From Clostridiales bacterium (GTDB lineage Bacteria > Bacillota > Clostridia > Christensenellales > Aristaeellaceae), in assembly GCA_017569285.1 (NCBI GenBank), contig CP069419.1, forward strand, positions 620,001 through 684,000: a stretch of 64,000 nucleotides of DNA, written 5' to 3'. Below the pieces are notes generated by a model. The model was not told the DNA's origin. It made no database searches and saw only the letters and a program-made list of their open reading frames with translations. Below are positions 50,269-58,947 of this stretch, in pieces; the stretch's first letter is position 1; each line of letters begins with the position of its first letter. The translations under genes were made by a program, and so were the position numbers.

Positions 50269-50297
50269 ATTGTAAGATGAATTGCCCGCAATGTCAA
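50269..50297 (-). promoter_or_regulatory. Promoter of the cyclase-Rnf-flavocytochrome operon
   Basis: On the minus strand consensus TTGACA (50292-50297), 17-base spacer, TACAAT (50269-50274), followed by an 88-base untranslated leader. No strong terminator on this strand was found until 35577-35613. Confidence 0.82.
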
Positions 50298-50340
50298 TAT
50301 TTGATTAGGGTCCTGCCCTGTTTCCGGGAGCGGAAATCCA

Positions 50341-50369
50341 TTGACGGAACCATCAAAAACCGATATCAT
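50341..50369 (+). promoter_or_regulatory. Promoter of the LRR protein gene
   Basis: TTGACG (50341-50346), 17-base spacer, TATCAT (50364-50369), divergent from the cyclase promoter. Confidence 0.65.
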
Positions 50370-50397
50370 AATGATGCTTAATTGTGAGGTGAAGACC

Positions 50398-51807
50398 ATG
50401 CGGAAACTTCCGGCATTGCTGCTGGCATGTATGCTGTGCCTTCTTTCCGTATGCCCTTCTGCCGGGGCCGCTTCACCGGATAACGGGATCCTCATCAGCG
50501 GGGATTACGAATACATTCTCCAGGGCAACGGAACTGCCATGATTACGCGTTTCACGGGAGACGCGGATGTGGTGGTTGTACCTGCCCGGCTGGACGGTAT
50601 CCCGGTCTCCTCCCTGGGGGAAAAATCCTTTGCATGGTGTCCTTCACTGCTGGATGTCACAATTCCCGAGGGCATCACATCCATCGGCGATTATGCTTTC
50701 CTCTACTGCACCGGCCTCGCGGCCGTCTTCCTGCCGGATACCCTGAACGATATCGGCCGGAACCCGTTTACCGCGTGCGGCATGCTGGCAGATATCATTG
50801 TTTCGGAAGATCATCCGGCGCTTCTGTGGGATGACGGTGTGCTTTTCAGCCGCCAGGACCACCGGCTGGTCACCTTTACTGCGGTGCGTCCCCGCGGATC
50901 CTATACCGTTCCGGTTGGTATGACCACTATCGGGGCGTCCGCATTCTATGCGTGTGATAACCTCACAGAGCTGATTCTGCCGGATTCCGTTACCACCATC
51001 GGGCAGAAGGCTTTCGGCCTCTGCACCGGCCTGCGTTCCGCCGTACTGCCGGACAGCATTGATTTCATCGGCGCATCTGCGTTTTACGGCTGCCATTCCC
51101 TGCGTTCACTGATCATTCCGGAGTCCGTCACTTCCATCGCGGAAAAGACATTCGAGGACTGCACAGGCCTCCGGGAGCTTCTCCTTCCGAGGTCTGTCAG
51201 AACCATTGGGGAGCGTGCCTTTTACAACTGTTCCGCACTGGAAACAGTCGAACTTCCTCCGCGCCTGAAAGTCATCAGCCGGAGCGCCTTCGCCGGGTGC
51301 CGGAGTCTGGTCCGCGTCACCCTGCCGGGGAAGGTCACCCGGATTGAAGACGGTGCTTTCCTGAACTGCATCGGACTGGAAGGCATCGATCTTCCCGTTG
51401 GCATTCGTTCCGTCGGCGCTAATGCGTTCTCCGGCTGCTACAGCCTCCGGGAAGTCATCCTGCCGCCTGAATGTGCGGAAATCGGCACCGGTGCATTCCG
51501 GAGCTGTTTCGCACTCACCTCTTTCAGGGTTCCGGAATCTGCGGAAGAAGTCCCGGATGAGCTGTTTGCCGGATGCACCGGCCTGACTGAAATCCTTTTC
51601 CCATCCGGTCTCCGTTCCATCGGTGCCCGCGCGTTCCTGGCCTGTGGGCAGCTTGCGGAAGTCATCATCCCGGACAGCGTGCGTTCCATCGGTCCGCAGG
51701 CATTCCTGGGCTGCCGGAACCTGTTCCGCGTCTCGCTGCCGGTTCCGTCCGCGGATATTGCGCCCGATGCATTTGAGCAGTGTGACAGCCTGGCCGGGAT
51801 TCCGTAA
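50398..51807 (+). CDS. Secreted BspA-type leucine-rich repeat protein
   Basis: A 469-residue protein with signal peptide MRKLPALLLACMLCLLSV cleaved near AGAA-SP. Nearly the whole mature part consists of about 23-residue LRR_5 repeats of the pattern ITSIGDYAFLYCTGLAAVFLP, more than a dozen in all, as in BspA proteins of oral and gut bacteria. No LPxTG anchor or membrane segment follows. Such proteins often mediate surface binding to other cells or fibres, but a function cannot be assigned. It is monocistronic. Confidence 0.88.
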   Translation: MRKLPALLLACMLCLLSVCPSAGAASPDNGILISGDYEYILQGNGTAMITRFTGDADVVVVPARLDGIPVSSLGEKSFAWCPSLLDVTIPEGITSIGDYAFLYCTGLAAVFLPDTLNDIGRNPFTACGMLADIIVSEDHPALLWDDGVLFSRQDHRLVTFTAVRPRGSYTVPVGMTTIGASAFYACDNLTELILPDSVTTIGQKAFGLCTGLRSAVLPDSIDFIGASAFYGCHSLRSLIIPESVTSIAEKTFEDCTGLRELLLPRSVRTIGERAFYNCSALETVELPPRLKVISRSAFAGCRSLVRVTLPGKVTRIEDGAFLNCIGLEGIDLPVGIRSVGANAFSGCYSLREVILPPECAEIGTGAFRSCFALTSFRVPESAEEVPDELFAGCTGLTEILFPSGLRSIGARAFLACGQLAEVIIPDSVRSIGPQAFLGCRNLFRVSLPVPSADIAPDAFEQCDSLAGIP

Positions 51808-51825
51808 ATAACTTCTTCAGAAGTA

Positions 51826-51862
51826 CAGGCGCCTGCCATTCCGGCAGGCGCCTGTTTTTTTA
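51826..51862 (+). terminator. Rho-independent terminator after the LRR protein gene
   Basis: Twelve-bp stem caggcgcctgcc/ggcaggcgcctg with a five-base loop, then TTTTTTT. It abuts the stop codon of the convergent hydrolase gene. Confidence 0.88.
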
Positions 51863-52783
51863 TTTTTCCTTGATCCATGCGGCAATATCGGCCATGACTT
51901 CGTCCCGGTTCAGTTCATTCAGGACCTCATGCCGGCATTCCGGATAGATTTTGGTGGTCACGCGCGTATGTCCGCTCTCCTTCAGCATCTCCGCAACCTT
52001 CTGTACTCCGGCTCCGTAATCCCCCACCGGGTCCAGCCCGCCGCTGATCAGCAGGATGGGAAGTTCCGGCGGAATTCCCCTGGCCCATGCCTCTGTGTTG
52101 GAAGCAGCATTGACCCGAACCAGGTCGCTCATGCCCTGTACCGTAAACAGGAATCCGCAGTATGGATCCGCCATATATTTGTCCACGATTTCCCGGTCAC
52201 GGGTCAGCCAGTCAAACGGGGTCCGCCCTTCAAACTTTTTCCCGTATGTGCCGAACGCCATGGTGTTCATCAGATTGCTCTTATGCTTTTTCCCGCGTAC
52301 CGCACCGATCACGGCAGCCGCCGCTTTTCCCGCACCTGCTGCCGGATTGGGGCCGCCGGTTCCCATAAAGATCGCGCCTGTAAATCCATCCTGCGGATAG
52401 CGGGATACATACATCCGCACGATGAATGAGCCCATGGAATGCCCCATCACAATGATCCTGCAGGACGGATGCTCCTGCTTTGCGCGCAGCACCATTTCCC
52501 GGTAATCCTCAATCAGCGCATTCCAGCCATTCCGCTTTCCGAACCAGCCCTTCAGTTCCGGGTCCTGGTTGGATTCACCGTGGTTGGCCATGTCATGCAT
52601 GTATACCGCAATCCCGTGATCACACAGGAATCGGATGTATCCCTCATATCTTTTCTGGTGTTCCGCCATGCCATGGTGAATCACCATCACGGTTTCGAAA
52701 TATCCGTCTTCCGGCGTATAGATATGGGCGCTGATTTCACACACACCCGTCTTGGACGGAAAATGAAACGGTATGTTCTTCAT
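51860..52783 (-). CDS. Alpha/beta hydrolase, monoglyceride-lipase-like (Hydrolase_4)
   Basis: A 307-residue cytoplasmic hydrolase with GGAGGG seven bases before ATG 52783. IHHGMAEHQKRYEGYIRFL contains the HG oxyanion motif, VMGHSMGSFIVRMY is the nucleophile elbow (GHSMG), SGGLDPVGD carries the Asp and ECRHEVLNE the catalytic His. The order and spacing fit lysophospholipase/monoacylglycerol lipase proteins. It probably hydrolyses mono- or lysolipids. It is transcribed alone. Confidence 0.88.
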   Translation of the reverse strand: MKNIPFHFPSKTGVCEISAHIYTPEDGYFETVMVIHHGMAEHQKRYEGYIRFLCDHGIAVYMHDMANHGESNQDPELKGWFGKRNGWNALIEDYREMVLRAKQEHPSCRIIVMGHSMGSFIVRMYVSRYPQDGFTGAIFMGTGGPNPAAGAGKAAAAVIGAVRGKKHKSNLMNTMAFGTYGKKFEGRTPFDWLTRDREIVDKYMADPYCGFLFTVQGMSDLVRVNAASNTEAWARGIPPELPILLISGGLDPVGDYGAGVQKVAEMLKESGHTRVTTKIYPECRHEVLNELNRDEVMADIAAWIKEK

Positions 52784-52912
52784 GGCTTGTCCCTCCCCGT
52801 TATGGGTTTTATGGTTTTTGTCTCTTGCCCCATTTGTACCATATTTTGCCGGAATGCGCAACCGTTTCTGCTGCTTTCGTCCGGTTCGCAGCGTCCCATC
52901 ATGCCCGGGTGT

Positions 52913-52951
52913 GGAAAAACGGATGCCCCGCTGATCCGGGGCATCCGTTTC
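52913..52951 (-). terminator. Rho-independent terminator after the LPG-synthase-like gene
   Basis: On the minus strand a stem cggatgccccg/cggggcatccg is followed by TTTTTCC. The plus-strand reading of the same stem has only TTTCGTT. Confidence 0.75.
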
Positions 52952-52978
52952 GTTGGCATATTTACTGCCGTTATATGT

Positions 52979-54109
52979 TCATTCCTGGGTTTCGTCTTCC
53001 GTTCCGCCGGCCGTTTCCGGGGCTGCGTTATCCGCTTCCCCCGGAGTATCCGCCGCTCCGGACAGGCGCTCTTCCGCCTGTTTCCTTTTCTTCTCCTGCC
53101 GGATCAGGCGCTTGTCGTTCAGCACGGTCCCTACGCCCACAATCAGGAACATATAATAGGTGAAGAACCGCCAGATCAGCAAGCCGACACCGATTGTACC
53201 GTCCGTAAAGATCCCGGCGAAATAGGCCATGAAACCGCCTTCCTGGGCGCCGCTCGCACCGGGCAGGGGCGTATAGCTGGCCGATACAAACAGCAGGCAG
53301 CTCATCGTCAGGATCTGGTACCACGGTGTTCCGCTCAGCCCGAACGCATAATAGGTAAATACAATCGATCCGGTCATTCCCAGCATGCTCAGCGCACTGA
53401 ACAGGATCTGCATCAGGATCTGCCCGGGGGAATGGATCAGGGCAATCATGGCGGCATGATAGGAATCCAGGATCTCGGTGATTTTGGCAACGGTGGCTTC
53501 CTTGTCCCGTACCAGGTGCATTTTGTGCAGAAGCGAGATCAGCCACTCAATCACCGCCTGGATCAGGTTCCGTTTGAACGCGGCAAGCAGCACCAGCGGA
53601 ACCGCGATAAAGTTAATCGCCCAGCCGATCCGTGCCGCCCAGATCAGGCCGCCCAGCTGATTGTAGGCAAATGTCCGGTTGGCAATCAGGAGGCCGAGGG
53701 TCATCATGCAGATGGTCAGCTGGTTGGAAACAAAGCGGATTGTCACTGCAGTGGTGCCGTAGGCCACCGGAATTCCCGCCTTCCGCAGGCTGTTCACCTG
53801 CATCGGCTGTCCGCCGGCAGCGCTGGGGGTAATATTGCTGTAGTAGAATCCGATCAGGGCCACGCCGATAACCCGGCCGAGGTTGATCTTATATCCCTTG
53901 GACCGCAGGTAGCTCCATGTACCGCAACCTTCAAATCCGGCATATGCTGCCCAGCACAGGAACAGACCGAGCACCCACTTGAGATCCATGGAAGCAAGCG
54001 CCTTCCAGGCGTTCTTCATCTCGGGGTTGCTGAAAGCGATAATAATCACTGCAGTGATGGAAATAATAATCACCAATGCACTGAGTACCCGCTTGATCGT
54101 GCGATTCAT
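52979..54109 (-). CDS. Lysylphosphatidylglycerol synthase TM-domain (UPF0104/YbhN-like) membrane protein
   Basis: A 376-residue polytopic protein with about eight membrane segments and no C-terminal aminoacyl-transferase domain. GFYYSNITPSAAGGQPMQVNSL is the family signature and SYTPLPGASGAQEGGFMAYF a second conserved block. Full MprF has this domain as a flippase joined to a lysyl-transferase; the isolated domain may move a lipid or glycolipid. It follows the GH13 gene by 52 bases and a GT2 gene by about 2.2 kb on the same strand, suggesting a glycolipid- or exopolymer-related operon. The C-terminal tail is rich in Ala, Glu and Thr. Confidence 0.85.
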   Translation of the reverse strand: MNRTIKRVLSALVIIISITAVIIIAFSNPEMKNAWKALASMDLKWVLGLFLCWAAYAGFEGCGTWSYLRSKGYKINLGRVIGVALIGFYYSNITPSAAGGQPMQVNSLRKAGIPVAYGTTAVTIRFVSNQLTICMMTLGLLIANRTFAYNQLGGLIWAARIGWAINFIAVPLVLLAAFKRNLIQAVIEWLISLLHKMHLVRDKEATVAKITEILDSYHAAMIALIHSPGQILMQILFSALSMLGMTGSIVFTYYAFGLSGTPWYQILTMSCLLFVSASYTPLPGASGAQEGGFMAYFAGIFTDGTIGVGLLIWRFFTYYMFLIVGVGTVLNDKRLIRQEKKRKQAEERLSGAADTPGEADNAAPETAGGTEDETQE

Positions 54110-54161
54110 GTCTGACTCCTTGCTGTTATTGTTCCATTTATAGCATATACCGCTCTTCGCC

Positions 54162-56237
54162 TTATTCCCGGTTCGAGATAACGGCTGCGGAATACGGCGG
54201 TATGTTGAATGCCAGGTAACCGTCCGTCACGGTTCCCAGCGGTGCACATTCCGTCTCGTGCGCTTCCTGGGTGGTCAGGATCCGGCGGAAGTAAGCCTCC
54301 CCTTCCTCCGCGCCTGCGTCCCGGACAAACAGGCGGAAATCGGTCCATCCGCCCGTGTTGTTCACGGCGGTAATGCACCGGCAGTTTCCGTCAAACCGTG
54401 CGTACGCGATTCGTCCGTAATCCGCCAGCAGCGGTTTCAGGCTGCCGTGTGCCAGTACGGGCAGATCCTTCCGCAGGGCAATCAGGTCCCGGTGAAGATC
54501 AATCAGGCTCTGATCCTCATGCCCCCAGGGATATGTCCGCCGGTTGTCCGGATCGGTCCAGCCCACCTGGCCCGCCTCGTCCGCATAATATACGGTCGGT
54601 GCGCCCGGCCAGGTCATCTGGATCGTTACCGCTTCCCGGAAAATGCCCTTGTTGATTCCGGCAGCAGCCGCGCCGGATCCGACCGTTGTCATCCGGCCGA
54701 CCATCCGGTTGGTCCGTGTCAGGAACCGGGAATGGTCATGGTTGCTCAGCTCATTCATTGCGGTAATCAGGCTCGGATACTTCAGGTGCGCCATCTTTTC
54801 CCGCATAATGCCAAAGAACGCGCTGCCGTTCTGGTACAGGTCATCCCGGTAGGAATCGGAATGTTTTTCCATCCCGGTCAGGAACCAGGATACCGGTTCC
54901 ATGAATGCATCGTAATTCATCACGGTATCCCATTCCCGGCCGTTCAGCCAGGGGGTGGGATCGCCGTAGTGCTCCGCGATAATCAGGGCATCCGGATTCA
55001 CCGCTTTCACCCGCTTCCGGAAATCCTGCCAGAAGCTGTGGTTGCATTCCTTGCTGTGTCCCAGGTCCGCCGCGACATCCAGCCGCCATCCGTCGATGCA
55101 GTACGGCGGTGCCATCCACTTCTCGGCAATCTTCAGGATCTGCTCCCGCAGTTCCGGCGATCCCTCGTAGTTCAGCTTCGGCAGGGTGGAATAACCCCAC
55201 CAGCCTTCATACGCGGGCGACCGGCCGTTGCCGGATTCGTTGAAGTGGAAGTAGCTCCGGTAGGGGCTGTGAACGCTCTGGAACGCGCCCGGCAGGAAAC
55301 CGGCTTTCCCCAGGTAAATTCCCTCGTGGTCCATCCATTTGTTGAAGGATCCGCAGTGATTGAACACGCCGTCCAGGATGATGCGCATCCCACGCCGGTG
55401 CAGTTCCTCGCACAGCCGGGCAAACAGCGCATCGCTCTTTTCCAGGTTTTCGGTGGAGGTCACCCGCCGGATATACCGGGGGGCGTAGCCGTTATGCTTC
55501 TCCCACAGCTGCATCTCATGCTCAACATCGTCGGTAATCACACCGAAATGGGGATCCACATGTTCGTAATCCTGGGTATCGTATTTGTGGCTCGAAGGCG
55601 AAACGAAGATCGGGTTCAGGTAAAGCACCTCAATCCCGATTCCCTGCAGGTAATCCAGCTTGTCCATAATCCCCTGCAGGTCTCCGCCGTAGAATGAACG
55701 GATATCCGTGTCGGTCGGCAGCGCATCCCAGTCGCTGATATGCTTCGCGTGCCCGATCGTATAATAATACTCATTGTCCGTCACGTCATTCGACGGATCC
55801 CCGTTGAAGAAACGGTCCGTGAAGATCTGGTACTGTACGGCGCCCTTGGCCCATTCCGGCACATGGAATCCGGGAACAAAACGGAAGGCGTATACCGGGT
55901 TAAAGTCCAGCGTGGTGCCTTCTTCCACCCGTGCGCCGCTCTTGTCATAGGCAATTCGGCCGTCATCATGGCACTCAATCAGGAACCGGTACATTACCTC
56001 CTGGTCATTGCAGACCAGGCTGGTTTCATAAAAATCGAAATAATCATCGCTGCGGGTTTTCTCCATCTGGGTACCCACGTTCATGGAATCAAAAAGGATA
56101 ATCACCCGTTTTGCGCTGTTTTTGGCCACCCGGATCCGGATGGTAACGGAATCTTCCGGATCCGGCTCAGCCGGAAACCGGTAATCCGGCGTTTCATCGC
56201 TGAACACAGCGGATAAAACGTTCTGACTTACAACCAT
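54162..56237 (-). CDS. GH13 alpha-amylase/neopullulanase-like glycosidase
   Basis: A 691-residue protein; AAGGAG precedes ATG 56237 by nine bases. An N-terminal beta-sandwich (residues 1-125) is followed by the GH13 barrel. Conserved regions are region I IILDGVFNHCG, II DGWRLDVAAD (nucleophile Asp), III IIAEHYGD (acid/base Glu) and IV NELSNHDHSR (Asp). VLYLNPIFVSPSSHKYDT is typical of neopullulanase and maltogenic amylase enzymes. No signal peptide is visible, so it acts on intracellular maltodextrin or glycogen. It starts 37 bases after the GT2 stop. Confidence 0.93.
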   Translation of the reverse strand: MVVSQNVLSAVFSDETPDYRFPAEPDPEDSVTIRIRVAKNSAKRVIILFDSMNVGTQMEKTRSDDYFDFYETSLVCNDQEVMYRFLIECHDDGRIAYDKSGARVEEGTTLDFNPVYAFRFVPGFHVPEWAKGAVQYQIFTDRFFNGDPSNDVTDNEYYYTIGHAKHISDWDALPTDTDIRSFYGGDLQGIMDKLDYLQGIGIEVLYLNPIFVSPSSHKYDTQDYEHVDPHFGVITDDVEHEMQLWEKHNGYAPRYIRRVTSTENLEKSDALFARLCEELHRRGMRIILDGVFNHCGSFNKWMDHEGIYLGKAGFLPGAFQSVHSPYRSYFHFNESGNGRSPAYEGWWGYSTLPKLNYEGSPELREQILKIAEKWMAPPYCIDGWRLDVAADLGHSKECNHSFWQDFRKRVKAVNPDALIIAEHYGDPTPWLNGREWDTVMNYDAFMEPVSWFLTGMEKHSDSYRDDLYQNGSAFFGIMREKMAHLKYPSLITAMNELSNHDHSRFLTRTNRMVGRMTTVGSGAAAAGINKGIFREAVTIQMTWPGAPTVYYADEAGQVGWTDPDNRRTYPWGHEDQSLIDLHRDLIALRKDLPVLAHGSLKPLLADYGRIAYARFDGNCRCITAVNNTGGWTDFRLFVRDAGAEEGEAYFRRILTTQEAHETECAPLGTVTDGYLAFNIPPYSAAVISNRE

Positions 56238-56274
56238 GAATGCCTGCTCCTTGTAATCCAAATCTGTACAGCCG

Positions 56275-57096
56275 TCACTTGTCCAGTCCGACCTTGAACA
56301 GATAAAGCCACAGTTTCTTTTTGTATTTCCCGTACTCATTCCGGAAGATGTACATATCCCGCATGGAATGGTACAAGCGGATCTTGGTATTGATATTCCG
56401 CAGCGGATGCGTTACGCAGCTGAATGCCTGCCGGAACGTCATGCTGCCCATGGACCGATGATAATCGTACAGGTACTCCTTTACAAAGGAAACCCGCTCC
56501 GCTTTCTTCAGGTAGGTAACATGGAACACAAAGTCTTCCCCGTATGTCAGTCCGTCCTGGAAAGCCAGCCCCATATCTTCAATGATATCCCGCCGGAACA
56601 GCTTGTTCCACAGTACGCCGTAAAAGTATGTGTTTGCCTTCCGGCACAGCATCGGCAGCATATCCGTCACGCTCATCGTGTCGTCCCGGTTTTCCAGGTT
56701 GAATCGGAATTCGCGGGTTCCCAGGCATTCCTTGTACCCGCCGATCACCAGGTCAGCGGCCTCTTTTTCCGCTTTGTTCACCAGGATCTCGGTGGATTCC
56801 GGCGGCAGGGTGTCATCCGCGTCCAGGAAGCGGATATATTTTCCCGTACAGAACCGCATCCCGGTATTCCTTGCCTGGGACACACCCCCATTTTCCTGGG
56901 TATGCACCTGGATCCGGTCATCCCGTTCCGCAGCCTCACGGGCAATCTGCAGGGTATTGTCCCGGCTGCCGTCATCCACCAGGATAATCTGGATATTCCG
57001 CCAGGTCTGGCCAATAACGCTGTCCAGCATGCGTTTCAGCGTTTTTTCCGCATTGTACGCCGGAATCACAATACTGACAAGCGGCTGTCCTTCCAA
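56275..57096 (-). CDS. Family 2 glycosyltransferase
   Basis: A 273-residue GT-A glycosyltransferase. VSIVIPAYNAEKTLKRMLDSV starts the nucleotide-sugar domain, ILVDDGSRDNT is the first Asp motif and YIRFLDADDTL holds the DxD metal site; LTYGEDFVFHVTYL carries the ED catalytic-base motif. No membrane segment is present. It is upstream of the GH13 and LPG-synthase-like genes on the same strand. Acceptor and donor sugar are unknown; cell-surface glycan synthesis is the usual role. Confidence 0.9.
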   Translation of the reverse strand: MEGQPLVSIVIPAYNAEKTLKRMLDSVIGQTWRNIQIILVDDGSRDNTLQIAREAAERDDRIQVHTQENGGVSQARNTGMRFCTGKYIRFLDADDTLPPESTEILVNKAEKEAADLVIGGYKECLGTREFRFNLENRDDTMSVTDMLPMLCRKANTYFYGVLWNKLFRRDIIEDMGLAFQDGLTYGEDFVFHVTYLKKAERVSFVKEYLYDYHRSMGSMTFRQAFSCVTHPLRNINTKIRLYHSMRDMYIFRNEYGKYKKKLWLYLFKVGLDK

Positions 57097-57235
57097 CTTC
57101 GCGCACCTCTCTGATAAGGGATCGTGTGCAAATGCATACAGGTTATTGTACCATGGTTTTCCGGGAAAAGGAAGTGCAAATAAAACAGCAGGGGCCGGAT
57201 GCCCGGTCCCCGCTTTCTGTTGCAGATGTCGCTTC

Positions 57236-58798
57236 TCAGTCTTCCAGCCCGGCTTCGATCACGCCGAAGAATGCAGGTTTCGGATTCATGTTCTTGTCAA
57301 ACAGCAGCGGATATCCGTCCCTGCGCCAGCTCATGATGTCCGTCACGCCCCACACCTGGACCGCTTCGGTCTGGTCCTTGAACCGGAGCATCAGCTTCAT
57401 CACCTGTTTATACTTGTTCTTCTGGGATTCGAAGTTTTTCTCCGTCGCCTTTCCGGCGTTGATGTCCAGCTCGCTCACACGCAGCCGCAGCCCCAGCGAT
57501 GCTATTTTCTCCACCGCCCGGGTAATCATATCCATGGACGGTTCACCCAGGCTGTGGTGCATCTGGAATCCGTATCCGTCGATATTGCCCTCGGCAATCA
57601 GGCTCTCCAGCAGTTCCACAATCCCGTACAGCTTGCCGCCGTATGCGGTATTGTAATCATTGTAGTACAGCAGTACGCCTTCCGCCGCGTATTTCCGGGC
57701 ATATTCAAACGCGCGTGCCAGGTAATCCGGTCCGACGGTCTTGTACCAGTTGGCACCGGTCCGCAGCTGGTTCGTCCCGTCGTCGATTGCCTCGTTCACC
57801 ACATCCCAGGATACGATCACACCCGGGTAATTCTCTTCGGTCCAGGTCAGCACTTCGCGGATGTAATTTTCCATCCGGCCCAGCATCACTTCCCGGCTGG
57901 CCATCGGCTTGGTGGTATCATAACCTTCGTGGAAAAGGGCTTCCGGGGTCTGGTTGTGCCACAGCAGTGTGTGGCCGTGCACCTTCAGGCCGTTGGACTG
58001 TGCAAACCGCAGCAGCGTCTTGCATGCTTCAAACCGGACAGCCACCGCTGTCTCGTCCTTCTCCGCCAGTTTCTTGCTGCCGTACACATCCAGGATTGCA
58101 TCCGGCTTCATCTCGTTTTCCGGCGTCAGGATGTTGAACTGGTCCTTTACCAGTCTCAGCAGCTGGATATCATTGAACGCATTCCGGGGCAGCGCCGTAC
58201 CGAAATCGAATTTGCCTGCGTACACATCCTTCAGGGAAGGCATTTCTCCTTCCGGAACAGCCTGTGCGGCCGGTGCGGCTGTGGGCTGCACATCCGGCAC
58301 TCCGTCCGGTGCCACCACCCGGAAATTCCGGATTTCATAGCTCAGCTCCGGTGCCCCGACGGTTTCCACATACAGGATATATTCGTCGGAAGGATCCGGC
58401 GTGTAGCTGCCCGCCAGGGTGGTCCACTCGCCTTTCTTCGCTTCTCCCTTGAAGAGGTTCTTCCAGTCCGGTGATCCGTCTTCTTTGGTCACCTGGGCAG
58501 AAACCATCAGCGTGGCTGTTTCCGCGTCATTCTGGAGCACTTCAACGCTTATGTCATATTTGGTCCCGGCAGCCAGTTCAAAGTTCCGTCCCGGGGAATT
58601 CCAGTCGCTGGTCCGTCCTTCGGTCCGGAGGGTTGCCTCCGTTGTGTGGTAAACCTTCTGGGCGCCCCTGGCATACCAGAGATCTGTTCCGGCTCCGAAA
58701 GTGGAGGCATATACCAGTGTCTCCTGCCCGGCCTGGGCAGCGGTCATTCCCGTCATCATCAACATCATGGCTGTCAGTATGATCCCGATCCTTCTCAT
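57236..58798 (-). CDS. Secreted modular GH10 endo-1,4-beta-xylanase with N-terminal carbohydrate-binding module
   Basis: A 520-residue protein; ATG 58798 has AAAGGA upstream. Signal peptide MRRIGIILTAMMLMMTGM ends near AQA-GQ. Residues 25-165 form a beta-sandwich resembling CBM22/CBM4_9 (STFGAGTDLWYARG, YDISVEVLQND). A Pro/Ala/Thr linker leads to a GH10 domain from residue 187. GHTLLWHNQTP is canonical, with acid/base Glu336 (WDVVNEAIDD) and nucleophile Glu443 (VSELDINAG). It should cleave xylan backbones outside the cell, supplying oligosaccharides for the GH120-like xylosidase and esterases. Confidence 0.94.
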   Translation of the reverse strand: MRRIGIILTAMMLMMTGMTAAQAGQETLVYASTFGAGTDLWYARGAQKVYHTTEATLRTEGRTSDWNSPGRNFELAAGTKYDISVEVLQNDAETATLMVSAQVTKEDGSPDWKNLFKGEAKKGEWTTLAGSYTPDPSDEYILYVETVGAPELSYEIRNFRVVAPDGVPDVQPTAAPAAQAVPEGEMPSLKDVYAGKFDFGTALPRNAFNDIQLLRLVKDQFNILTPENEMKPDAILDVYGSKKLAEKDETAVAVRFEACKTLLRFAQSNGLKVHGHTLLWHNQTPEALFHEGYDTTKPMASREVMLGRMENYIREVLTWTEENYPGVIVSWDVVNEAIDDGTNQLRTGANWYKTVGPDYLARAFEYARKYAAEGVLLYYNDYNTAYGGKLYGIVELLESLIAEGNIDGYGFQMHHSLGEPSMDMITRAVEKIASLGLRLRVSELDINAGKATEKNFESQKNKYKQVMKLMLRFKDQTEAVQVWGVTDIMSWRRDGYPLLFDKNMNPKPAFFGVIEAGLED

Positions 58799-58841
58799 CG
58801 GTCGATCCTTTCTCCGGTCAATCCGGCTTTTGTATATCCAT

Positions 58842-58870
58842 ATGATACACGGAATCTCCATCCGAATCAA
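58842..58870 (-). promoter_or_regulatory. Promoter of the modular xylanase gene
   Basis: On the minus strand TTGATT (58865-58870), 17-base spacer, TATCAT (58842-58847). Confidence 0.6.
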
Positions 58871-58898
58871 GATTTGTTCGTACAAATTTTTTCGAAAA

Positions 58899-58936
58899 AA
58901 ACAGTCAGAAAAGCCCCTTTCCCTGCGGAAAGGGGC
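58899..58936 (-). terminator. Rho-independent terminator after the giant repeat protein gene
   Basis: On the minus strand stem GCCCCTTT/AAAGGGGC with an 8-base loop, followed by TTTTCTGACTGTTTTTTT. Confidence 0.85.
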
Positions 58937-58947
58937 CTCGGTTTCTG

